NCBI GenBank assembly: GCA_964347415.1
Contig: CAYFYJ010000009.1
Location: 30,517 to 94,516 of the forward strand
DNA from: CAYFYJ01 sp964347415
GTDB taxonomy: Archaea > Aenigmatarchaeota > Aenigmatarchaeia > CG10238-14
Reading direction: 5' to 3'
DNA: 64,000 nt
Shown here: piece after piece, positions 1 to 7,409 of the stretch
Numbering within the stretch: the first letter of the stretch is position 1
Layout of the letters: every line of letters begins with the position of its first letter
Made by a program: the position numbers and the translations under genes
Notes under the pieces: generated by a model
Seen by the model: the letters and a program-made list of their open reading frames with translations, nothing else
The model's database searches: none
Told to the model about the DNA's origin: nothing

Positions 1-184
1 AAATAATCTTGGCTTTTATCATATCGCTGGGACTCAGTTCTACATGTCCTTTTTCTAGCAAGTCCAAAGATTTCAGAAGAAGATTCTCCCCATCTTTTGT
101 TTCGGTTTCAGTAATTCTAGGGAGTATCCTCTTCCTGAAAAAGGGTTTGTCTAATAAATTAAGGAGCAATTCGAAATTTGTCAT
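1..184 (-). CDS. Unknown protein, N-terminal part, cut by the window edge
   Basis: An open frame of 61 codons starts with ATG at 184 and runs off the left edge without a stop. The visible N-terminus is MTNFELLLNLLDKPFFRKR, followed by a charged stretch that ends with AKII at the edge. A TATA-like TTTAAAT lies about 30 bases upstream (around 215-222) with no Shine-Dalgarno, which fits a leaderless archaeal start. The upstream ATG in the other frame closes after six codons. No domain is recognisable in this fragment. The gene shares its left-pointing direction with the EamA gene, 58 bases upstream of it. Confidence 0.55.
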   Translation of the reverse strand, partial: MTNFELLLNLLDKPFFRKRILPRITETETKDGENLLLKSLDLLEKGHVELSPSDMIKAKII

Positions 185-242
185 AACCGCCAATCTATTG
201 GAGAAGTTTAGACATTTAAATCTTTTGAAAAGAAGAGAAAGA

Positions 243-1145
243 CTAAATACCAGTCGTGAATTTACTTTTTATTTTAACAATGAAATAAGCTCCAATCAGG
301 ATTAGTGCTGACCCAAGAAGTTGTAAGTTTGGAACTGGTTCATTGAAGATAATGACACCGAGGATCAAAGAGATTACTGGAGCTAACAGCAGGAGTGTTG
401 AGGCTTTAGATACGTTAATCAATTTTATACTCCAGTACCAACCCAATACGTAACCGAACAGAATTGCAATTGAAACAGTAAGATTGATTATCTGTTGCGT
501 GGTCAAAGCCAATAACAAACCTATTTTATCCTGAAGTATTACGATAGCAAACAATATTATTCCCCCGATAAACATTCTTGCAAAGGATACGACAAAATTA
601 GATTCTCCCTTTGTCATGATTTTTCTTGCGATCGTACTCTCTACCGCCCAGAGGACAGTCGCTCCCACAACCAATAAATCGCCTAGAGATGGGTCTGACC
701 AGAACCCAGATGGACTTATTTTAGAATAGTAGATGAATGTACACCCTATGAGCATGACAACTAAAGCTAAAGCTTGTCTTTGATTGATTTTTTCTTTCAG
801 GAACAAAAAAGCGAAGATCGTGATATAAAATGGTAGAGTCTTGTGGAAGAAAGCTGCCCTACCAGTTGTCGTTAACTTTAACCCGGTGAAGAACATTAAA
901 AACGCGAAAGAACCACCTATTATGGCGATAGCCAGGAGATAACCCCAAGGAACTTTTTTAAATTTTTTACGTTTGGACTGAAGAGAAGCAAAAATAAAGA
1001 ATACAATACCTATAACCAAAGCTCTGATAGCAGTAAAGACAGTCGGGTCCAAGTCAACAACGAATAGTTTGTTGGCTGGTATGGCAAGACCACTTATAAA
1101 TGCAGTCAGCAATGCAAGGATTGTCCCAGCAGTTTCTTTTTTCAT
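243..1145 (-). CDS. EamA/DMT-family transporter
   Basis: This 300-residue integral membrane protein has about ten hydrophobic helices arranged as two EamA repeats (roughly residues 6-135 and 150-290). That is the length and layout of drug/metabolite transporters, which export amino acids, metabolites or drugs. A signature stretch, TTTGRAAFFHKTLP, sits in the first repeat, where family members have a conserved small-residue helix. The substrate cannot be told from sequence. The gene stands alone and is divergent from the phosphate genes at 1205. A TTTTTATAG box about 28 bases upstream of the ATG suggests a leaderless transcript. Confidence 0.88.
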   Translation of the reverse strand: MKKETAGTILALLTAFISGLAIPANKLFVVDLDPTVFTAIRALVIGIVFFIFASLQSKRKKFKKVPWGYLLAIAIIGGSFAFLMFFTGLKLTTTGRAAFFHKTLPFYITIFAFLFLKEKINQRQALALVVMLIGCTFIYYSKISPSGFWSDPSLGDLLVVGATVLWAVESTIARKIMTKGESNFVVSFARMFIGGIILFAIVILQDKIGLLLALTTQQIINLTVSIAILFGYVLGWYWSIKLINVSKASTLLLLAPVISLILGVIIFNEPVPNLQLLGSALILIGAYFIVKIKSKFTTGI

Positions 1146-1204
1146 TAATTGTTTTTGGGTTTTGGTTACTATAAAAATTTATTAGTAGAATCCTTAAGTT
1201 ATTC

Positions 1205-1831
1205 ATGGGTTTTAAGGAATGGATTATTCCCCAAGACAAAGTCTTCTATTCTTTGATAGAAAAGGAAGCTCAATTGGTTCTTGAAGGTGCTAAAACCTTT
1301 AACGATTTTATGAACAATAATAGTGGCATTGGAAAAGCGAGAAAAAAAATTAAGAAAATCGAGAGTAGAGGTGACGATGTAGTACATGATGTTTTTCAAA
1401 AGTTGAATAGTACTTTCATTACCCCAATTGACCATGAGGACATTTCCGCGTTAATTTCTCTCTATGATAATGTTCTTGATCATATCTGGTCCACTATTAA
1501 CAAAATGTACTTGTTCAGAGTCAAGAAAATCACTAAGCCAATGAAAGAATTAGCAGAAATTATTCTCCAATCCGTCCAGGAAATAAATTATGCATTAAAA
1601 GATATGAGAAAGATGAATCAGAAAGAGATGGAAAAAAAATTCATCGAAGTGCACAGACTCGAGAACAAGGCGGATGAAATATTAAACAAAGCTTATACAG
1701 AATTGTTCAAACAAAAAGATCCCATAAAAATTATCGTATTAAAAGAAATCTACGAATTCTTGGAGGAAATCACAGACGAGTGTGAAGATGTCTGTCTCAC
1801 CATACAGAATATAGTAATAAAGAATGCTTGA
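1205..1831 (+). CDS. DUF47/PhoU-like phosphate transport accessory protein
   Basis: A 208-residue, almost entirely helical, charged cytoplasmic protein of the DUF47 (PhoU-like, TIGR00153) family, matching the usual length of about 210. Features seen are the early FxxLIEKEAQLVLEGA helix and the ExxEDVCLTIQNIV end, with acidic ExxxD motifs that in PhoU-like folds bind metal clusters. Its stop overlaps the start of the PiT permease by 8 bases, the classic DUF47-pit pair. It very probably modulates phosphate uptake by the permease. A TATA-like AATTTATTAG lies in the short divergent intergenic stretch upstream. Confidence 0.9.
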   Translation: MGFKEWIIPQDKVFYSLIEKEAQLVLEGAKTFNDFMNNNSGIGKARKKIKKIESRGDDVVHDVFQKLNSTFITPIDHEDISALISLYDNVLDHIWSTINKMYLFRVKKITKPMKELAEIILQSVQEINYALKDMRKMNQKEMEKKFIEVHRLENKADEILNKAYTELFKQKDPIKIIVLKEIYEFLEEITDECEDVCLTIQNIVIKNA

Positions 1832-2828
1832 TCGAATGTTTGGTTTAATTTTAATTTTTGCAATAATACTTGCACTTTTTTTCTCATTCTGGACTGGTTT
1901 TACAGACGCGGCTTATGCCATCTCAACGATAGTCGGAACAAGGACTTTGAAACCATATCAAGCTGTCATGTTATCAGTTATCGGGAATTTTATAGGTATG
2001 ATGTTTGGATCTGCCGTAGCTGCAACGATAGGTAGGGGTATAATTTCAGAGGGCATAGCGTCCGGTGAGGTAATTATTGCAACTCTATTCGGAGCTTTAA
2101 TCTTTGATATAATCGCATCCTGGATATTTTCTCTTCCTATCTCAGAAACACATGTACTAATCGGTGGGCTAGTAGGTGCTGGAGTTGCTGCTGGTGGATG
2201 GGAAGTCGTGAAATTTGAAGGCATAATAAATAAAGTCATCGTACCGATGCTCACTTCTCCATTCATTGCGATAATCATTACTTTTCTGATAGGTTGTACT
2301 ATAATAAGGGTATTTAGGAATGTTCGTGCCGGTAAAATTAATAAGTATTTCAAAAAATTAGAGATAATAGCTGGCTTGTCATTCTCAATAACAGATGGCA
2401 CGAATGATGCACAAAAAGTCATGGGAATTATAACAGTTTTATTGATCTATTATGGTCACCTAACAGAGTTTGCTGTACCTTTCTGGGTTATGCTTGCTTC
2501 ATACATTACAATGTCTTTGGGAACTTTTATGGGCGGATGGAGAATAGTCAAGACCATGGCGACTAAGATAACTCGTATGAAACCATATCAAGGATTCTCT
2601 GCTTCTGTAGGAAGTTCTTTGATGCTTGCAACTGCAGCATTATGGGGTATGCCAGTGAGTTCCACTCATGTTGCTAACGGTTCGATTATGGGAGTTGGAT
2701 TATGCCAGAGAGTAAAAGCAGTTAAATGGGGTATGACAAGAAAAATTGTGGGGGCTTGGATAGTTTCAATGCCTGTGGCAGCAATTTTTTCGTTTATAAT
2801 TTTTCATGTTATTAAGCTTGTAATCTAG
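1824..2828 (+). CDS. PiT-family inorganic phosphate permease
   Basis: A 334-residue membrane protein with about ten helices, in the low-affinity PiT class that couples phosphate uptake to cations. The two duplicated signatures are visible: GFTDAAYAISTIVGTRTL near residue 25, and ITDGTNDAQKVMGIITVLL near residue 188 with the GxNDAQKxMG core. The PVSSTHV motif near residue 280 and its N-terminal twin PISETHV near residue 105 are also typical. The first repeat has DAAYA where many homologues have NDxxNA, a mild variation. Translation is probably coupled to the overlapping DUF47 gene. Its 3' end overlaps the convergent LarA-like gene by 17 bases. Confidence 0.92.
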   Translation: MLDRMFGLILIFAIILALFFSFWTGFTDAAYAISTIVGTRTLKPYQAVMLSVIGNFIGMMFGSAVAATIGRGIISEGIASGEVIIATLFGALIFDIIASWIFSLPISETHVLIGGLVGAGVAAGGWEVVKFEGIINKVIVPMLTSPFIAIIITFLIGCTIIRVFRNVRAGKINKYFKKLEIIAGLSFSITDGTNDAQKVMGIITVLLIYYGHLTEFAVPFWVMLASYITMSLGTFMGGWRIVKTMATKITRMKPYQGFSASVGSSLMLATAALWGMPVSSTHVANGSIMGVGLCQRVKAVKWGMTRKIVGAWIVSMPVAAIFSFIIFHVIKLVI

Positions 2829-4107
2829 GTGTTGGAACAGTAGATGCCCCTTCAGGAATAATTAAAACATCTTTTAGGAAATCAGGATTAACTGTTGATA
2901 AAGCGTCGTCTAAATTCCTGAAAAATGGTATGTTTTTCTCTTTTACTAAATGCTCAACTTTTTTTGATGCTTTATCTGAAACAACGATGAAATTTATTTT
3001 AGGTACGAACATAATCAATCTGTTTATTTTTTGCAACGTCTCGTTAAAGGTTCCTTCTTTCACTCTTCTCTTCAAATCTTGAACAACTTTTCTCGGTTCC
3101 ATGTCCATATAAGTCTCGAATTCTTTCTTGAAAACATCTGTTCCGATACCATCCTGCATTCTTCCGATGAAAATTAAAGTTGGTTTTGGATGAGTTTTAT
3201 ACCTGACAACATTAGAAGCATGAACAGCTGCTTTCAGAGATTGGTAGAAGTTTCTTCCTAGAGATTCTTCTGCTATAGTTATTATCAGAGAGGATGGTTT
3301 TATCTTGACTTGATAGATTTTCTTGCCAAATTCAGCCAATTGTGTATGTGTCTTAACAGGTTCTCCATATTTTACTTCTACTGGTTCATCATCTTTATTC
3401 GGTACGAAATCTAGAATTCTGTGCCTGATTCCTGTTTTTTTCTCGAGGACTCTTGGCACATCGTTCATGTCCTCTCTTACTTTGTTACCGTGAATGAAAA
3501 TCTCTCTGGATTCAGGGTCCCCAATCACATAAGAGTGATTAGTTCCGATGGTTTTTTTACTAGAAACTCCTGGCAACAAAGCCTTAGCTCCACCCTCCCA
3601 ACCAGCAAAATAGTGAGGACGAACGCATAACGTGGATAAAATAAAATCACAAATCAGTACTTCTTTATTCAGTTCTATTTCAGTGCCTCTTTTTGTCGTA
3701 CCAATATATTCATACTTACTTTTAGGATTTTTAGTCGATGAGATTATGATATTCTTTTTATAAACTTTAAATAATTCTTTGCCTAAAACCCTCTTTGGAT
3801 GTTCTAGAGTTGGTGGGGGATGGGTACCACAAGCAATTACGATTTTTATATCATCAGTTTTTTTCTCGAGCATTTTAACCAATGAAGGAGCATAAGGTGA
3901 AGATAATCTTGTATTGTCAGCTATAAGAAGTGCAGGGTTCTCAAATCTTTCTTCTTCAAGTTTCTTAGAATCTATCGGATGTTTTAATGCTTTTTTTAAG
4001 TAGTCTAATTTTTTTGGTTTGATGTTTTTTGGCAGAGCCCATCGAATGTTTTTTGGTTTGAGAATTTTAGAAACGATTTTTCTCCCATCATATGGTATCG
4101 AAAACAT
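2812..4107 (-). CDS. LarA-family (DUF2088) nickel-dependent racemase homologue
   Basis: The 431-residue protein has the length and motifs of lactate racemase LarA, which interconverts D- and L-lactate using a nickel-pincer nucleotide. Seen: IACGTHPPPT with His96 (matching the catalytic GTHR/GTHxP His), RPHYFAGWEGGAKALLPG with His165 and Lys175 (matching the second catalytic His and the Lys that holds the cofactor), and TNHSYVIGDP with His191 (nickel ligand). All key residues are kept, so activity is plausible, but relatives act on other 2-hydroxyacids. The cofactor genes larB, larC and larE are not in this window. It follows malic enzyme by 4 bases, with an AGATGATC Shine-Dalgarno-like sequence, so the two are probably cotranscribed. 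Confidence 0.85.
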   Translation of the reverse strand: MFSIPYDGRKIVSKILKPKNIRWALPKNIKPKKLDYLKKALKHPIDSKKLEEERFENPALLIADNTRLSSPYAPSLVKMLEKKTDDIKIVIACGTHPPPTLEHPKRVLGKELFKVYKKNIIISSTKNPKSKYEYIGTTKRGTEIELNKEVLICDFILSTLCVRPHYFAGWEGGAKALLPGVSSKKTIGTNHSYVIGDPESREIFIHGNKVREDMNDVPRVLEKKTGIRHRILDFVPNKDDEPVEVKYGEPVKTHTQLAEFGKKIYQVKIKPSSLIITIAEESLGRNFYQSLKAAVHASNVVRYKTHPKPTLIFIGRMQDGIGTDVFKKEFETYMDMEPRKVVQDLKRRVKEGTFNETLQKINRLIMFVPKINFIVVSDKASKKVEHLVKEKNIPFFRNLDDALSTVNPDFLKDVLIIPEGASTVPTPRLQA

Positions 4108-4111
4108 GTGA

Positions 4112-5443
4112 TCATCTTGGCGGTTTTTTAATAAAACCCTTTTTCATCATTGTTTTTGTCAATTCTCTGGATCTTTTTATTATCGTTGATGATGTCTCGT
4201 ATAGTTTCTGTTTACTCATCTTTTTCCTAGCTATGCCTTGTTTTATTGCTTTCATACCAACAACAACAGCTTCTCTAGGAAAGATTTCCCATTCTTCCAT
4301 CGTCGGAACTATGTATTCTTCGTGTATTCCTTTTTCTTCGGCGCATTTTGCCAGTTCATAGGCAGCCGCAATACACATCTCATCGGTTATCGTTTTGGCT
4401 CTCACATCTAAAGTTCCCCTGAAAATTCCAGGAAATCCTAATGAGTTATTGACTTGATTTGGAAAATCGGAACGGCCTGTCGCGACTATTCTTGCTCCGG
4501 CTTTTTTAGCTTCCAGTGGCCATATCTCTGGGGTTGGGTTGGCACAAGTAAAAACGATTGAATCATTCGACATGTTGGATATCCATTCCTTCTTTATCGT
4601 TCCTGGTCCAGGTTTAGACATGGCAATACAAACATCAGCATCTTTCAAGGCTTCAGGCGCTTTACCAATCCTACCTTCGGCGTTAGTAGTTAAACACATT
4701 CCCCATTTGTAAGGATTTTGTTTCTTTTTTTCTTCAAGGTCTTTTCTATTTTGATTGAGTATGCCTTTACTGTCGACCATGATTATGTTCTTTGGTTTTA
4801 CACCAGCTGAGATTATGACTTTCGCTGTTCTTATGTTCGCAGAACCAGCACCTATCATAGCAATCGAGACTTGACTCATCTTTTTACCGACAACTTTTAA
4901 TGCGTTTATTAAACCAGAACAGACTACAGCTGCTGTGCCTTGCTGATCGTCATGCCAGACTGGTATTTTTAATTCCTTTCTTAAAGTTTCAAGGATGAAG
5001 AAACACTTTGGTTTTGAGATATCTTCTAAGTTTATTCCACCGAATGAAGGTTGGATCCATTTCACAGCTTTGATTATCTCATCTGGGTTTTTTGTGTCAA
5101 GACAAATTGGGAAAGCATCAACACCACCCAGATATTTGAACAGTAAGGCTTTACCTTCCATTACAGGCATGCTCGCTTCAGGACCGATATCACCTAATCC
5201 TAAAACTCTCGAACCATCGCTGACAACAGCCACATTGTTCCATTTGTTCGTGTGATCGTATATTGTCTGCTTGTTCTTTTGGATGACTTTACATGGTTGA
5301 GCAACTCCAGAAGTGTACCAAACACTGAAATCAGAAAGAGACCTTATAGGGACCTTAGAGTTAACCTCGATTTTACCCTTATAAAAAGGATGATATTTTA
5401 ATGCCAATTTCCCAAAATAATCGATTTTTTTCTTCTTCGTCAT
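4112..5443 (-). CDS. NAD(P)-dependent malic enzyme
   Basis: A 443-residue protein of the short prokaryotic malic enzyme class, which decarboxylates malate to pyruvate with NAD(P)+ and a divalent metal. The N-terminal malic domain shows YTSGVAQPC and the SDGSRVLGLGDIGPEASMPV block. The metal-binding region includes WHDDQQGTAAVV with the DDxxGT core. The NAD-binding domain starts at IAMIGAGSANIRTAKV, and later blocks FTCANPTPEI and DFPNQVNNSLGFPGIFRG are diagnostic. A TATA-like ATTTATAGTA about 30 bases upstream suggests a leaderless start. It heads a two-gene unit with the LarA homologue, a pairing that fits pyruvate/lactate/malate interconversion. Confidence 0.93.
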   Translation of the reverse strand: MTKKKKIDYFGKLALKYHPFYKGKIEVNSKVPIRSLSDFSVWYTSGVAQPCKVIQKNKQTIYDHTNKWNNVAVVSDGSRVLGLGDIGPEASMPVMEGKALLFKYLGGVDAFPICLDTKNPDEIIKAVKWIQPSFGGINLEDISKPKCFFILETLRKELKIPVWHDDQQGTAAVVCSGLINALKVVGKKMSQVSIAMIGAGSANIRTAKVIISAGVKPKNIIMVDSKGILNQNRKDLEEKKKQNPYKWGMCLTTNAEGRIGKAPEALKDADVCIAMSKPGPGTIKKEWISNMSNDSIVFTCANPTPEIWPLEAKKAGARIVATGRSDFPNQVNNSLGFPGIFRGTLDVRAKTITDEMCIAAAYELAKCAEEKGIHEEYIVPTMEEWEIFPREAVVVGMKAIKQGIARKKMSKQKLYETSSTIIKRSRELTKTMMKKGFIKKPPR

Positions 5444-5485
5444 GTTTTATATTTTGAAAATATCTACTATAAATCTAAAAATTCA

Positions 5486-5584
5486 CTAAATACTTTCCCA
5501 ATTTCTTATTTCTTCTTCAGTTTCTATCCAAATTTTATCATCAGTCTTTCTTTTCATGTCCATCACAAAAAAATATGGCGTCAT
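5486..5584 (-). CDS. Possible 32-residue small protein
   Basis: A small frame, ATG at 5584 (or a shorter form from 5563), encodes a hydrophilic peptide ending in TDDKIWIETEEEIRNWESI. It lies 42 bases upstream of malic enzyme in the same direction, with a weak AGGAG-like sequence before the ATG. The composition resembles a real acidic C-terminal tail, but there is no second line of support, so chance cannot be excluded. The rest of the 280-base gap up to 5723 holds the malic enzyme promoter and an imperfect inverted repeat (ACTCTA at about 5628 and TAGAGT at about 5667). Confidence 0.25.
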   Translation of the reverse strand: MTPYFFVMDMKRKTDDKIWIETEEEIRNWESI

Positions 5585-5723
5585 CGCTCCTGCTCAGCCG
5601 AGTGGAAACCGAAAACCCCAAGAATTACTCTATATTATAAGAATATGACACTTTCGAAGGAGTAGAGTTGTGATGAAAAGTATATAACTCTTAATTCTTA
5701 CATTTAAAAAATAGGTTAGACCC

Positions 5724-6440
5724 ATGTTAATAGCCGCTATAGGCGACATACATTCTCCTCGATTTTTTGATTTTTACGTAAAGGCAGTGGAAAGTTTACA
5801 CGAAAAACCAGATTTATTCTTTCTACTCGGAGATATTATCTACCGTGGAAAGGTTGAAGAATACCCAAAAGTTTACAACGTATTGTTCGGGAAAATAACC
5901 TGTCCAATCATAGCTTGTTTCGGTAATGAAGAATTTGGACCAGAGACAAGAGTAGTCATAGAAAATCAGAACCCCGACATAAAATTCTTGGATGACGAGA
6001 GTTTAGTCCTTGAAATGGATGGTAAATCGGTTGGTATAGTTGGCAGCAAAGGGGGACTGGATAGACCGACTTTCTGGCAGAGGAACAACATCCCTGACAT
6101 CTATGATATTTATAAGAAGAGGGTTGGAACAGTTGAAAAGTTATTATCGGAATTGGATACAGACTTGAAAATTTTATTAATCCACTATGCCCCGACTTAC
6201 AAAGTATTGGAGGGTGAGAATCCGAAGACACACCCAGAAATGGGCTCTAAAGCTTATGAGAGGATTATCATTGAACAGAAGCCAGATTTAGTGATAACTG
6301 GACATTCACACAAAGGGAGGAAACAGGCCTGGATCGATACTATTCCTGTATTCAATGCGGCGTTTCCGTTGAACAAAGAAATCGTTTTAATAGATACTGA
6401 GAAGGATTTGAAACCTGGCTTAGAGAAATTTCTTGAATAA
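5724..6440 (+). CDS. Calcineurin-like metallophosphoesterase
   Basis: A 238-residue cytoplasmic protein with the five metal-binding motifs of the metallophosphoesterase fold: GDIHSP (residues 7-12), LLGDIIYRG (about 35-43), CFGNEEF (GNE in place of the usual GNH/GNE), LLIHYAP (about 154) and ITGHSHKG (GHxH, about 190). It should hydrolyse phosphomono- or diesters with two metal ions. The substrate is unknown; small archaeal relatives act on cyclic nucleotides or as generic phosphodiesterases. It stands alone, upstream of a surface-protein gene. Confidence 0.9.
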   Translation: MLIAAIGDIHSPRFFDFYVKAVESLHEKPDLFFLLGDIIYRGKVEEYPKVYNVLFGKITCPIIACFGNEEFGPETRVVIENQNPDIKFLDDESLVLEMDGKSVGIVGSKGGLDRPTFWQRNNIPDIYDIYKKRVGTVEKLLSELDTDLKILLIHYAPTYKVLEGENPKTHPEMGSKAYERIIIEQKPDLVITGHSHKGRKQAWIDTIPVFNAAFPLNKEIVLIDTEKDLKPGLEKFLE

Positions 6441-6476
6441 TCTTAAAGTTTTTATTTCCGAATTGAAAATAATATT

Positions 6477-7274
6477 ATGAAGTTGGCAGGAAGAACAGAA
6501 CTATGGTTTTCTTTCATCTTCGTATTTTTGTTTTTATTCGCTGAGTCACTCTCGGCTGATTTAATGGATTATCCGAGTTTTTTATTTACCGACATGTATG
6601 CAGTCGTCGGCGCAGATGCTTCAATATTAGACCTTGCTGCGGCTACTGATATCGTGGCCAACATTAAAAGTGAATATCCAACAACAAACATAGAAACAAA
6701 ACTGGACACAGAACTAGTTAATCCGTACAGTGTTTATAGAAATCTAATATTAGTTGGAAATGCTTGTGAAAATAAATTTGTTGCTACGCTCATGGTGAAG
6801 GCTTTCCCCTCTTGTGATTTGGCATCAGGAATACCAGAAAATTCAGCCATAATAAAGATCTATGAAGATGGTTTTATGCATGGATATAATGTTTTACTCG
6901 TTGCAGGTTGGAACGGGACCTACACAAGGATTGCTGCTTCTGTATTGCAAAAACATGACCAATTATTATCTGGTGTTTCGGAAGATGCAGTGAAAGTTAC
7001 GTCTGCAACTTCATCTGGCATAGAAGCATTTTCTGACGAAGAATTTGTAACAACAGTCCTGACTACATCTACCACAACTACTACTTCAACGACTGTACCT
7101 CATATGACGTCTATATCTTCGACATCTACCAGTACCACAACTATTCCTAGCGATACAACAACAGGCATCCCAGAATCATTTCTCATTTACTCTTTAATTG
7201 TCATCGTTGTCATAGTAGGACTTTCATTGATTTTTGTAATAATTTCTAGAAAAAAAACCACGGAAAAGGTTTAA
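6477..7274 (+). CDS. S-layer-like secreted protein with Thr-rich linker and C-terminal anchor
   Basis: A 265-residue protein with a signal peptide (hydrophobic residues about 10-27, cleavage near SLSA), an extracellular domain and a Thr/Ser-rich linker (about 193-226). A membrane helix (about 233-255) follows and ends in basic residues. The segment YAVVGADASILDLAAATDIV resembles the repeated VVGDxAxxxDVVGAIDIA motif of archaeal S-layer proteins, here as one short copy. The linker is probably O-glycosylated. It is far smaller than a full S-layer protein, so it is more likely an accessory envelope protein. Similar linkers occur in proteins at 27742, 48623 and 51278. Confidence 0.75.
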   Translation: MKLAGRTELWFSFIFVFLFLFAESLSADLMDYPSFLFTDMYAVVGADASILDLAAATDIVANIKSEYPTTNIETKLDTELVNPYSVYRNLILVGNACENKFVATLMVKAFPSCDLASGIPENSAIIKIYEDGFMHGYNVLLVAGWNGTYTRIAASVLQKHDQLLSGVSEDAVKVTSATSSGIEAFSDEEFVTTVLTTSTTTTTSTTVPHMTSISSTSTSTTTIPSDTTTGIPESFLIYSLIVIVVIVGLSLIFVIISRKKTTEKV

Positions 7275-7409
7275 ATATAAGAGACTGTATAAATTGCGTA
7301 GGTGTAGAAAGTGCACGGTGAATATCGGGTACACTGATTCTAGAATTTTGTTTAGTCATAATTTTAAGTCTTGGATTTCCCATTCTATAAATAATTTAAG
7401 GTGGTTTTG
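7275..7409 (+). promoter_or_regulatory. Promoter/leader region before valS, possible small RNA
   Basis: This 135-base gap has a good TATA box (TTTAAATATAAG) right at the end of the previous gene, and a second one (TATAAATAA, around 7386) only about 25 bases before the valS start. Transcription from the first would give a leader of about 110 bases containing GTGTA/TACAC and GTGCAC complementary segments and a T-run. It could be a structured leader or an independent small RNA. Nothing matches a known riboswitch or T-box that I recognise. Confidence 0.3.

Noticed and set aside
9..305. 98-codon plus-strand frame at the left edge
   Set aside because: It is antisense to the start of the partial minus-strand gene and the end of EamA, with no homology-like pattern.
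5560..5690. Possible guide RNA or small RNA between malic enzyme and the phosphoesterase
   Set aside because: Only isolated GATGA/CTGA motifs and a 6-bp inverted repeat; no consistent architecture.
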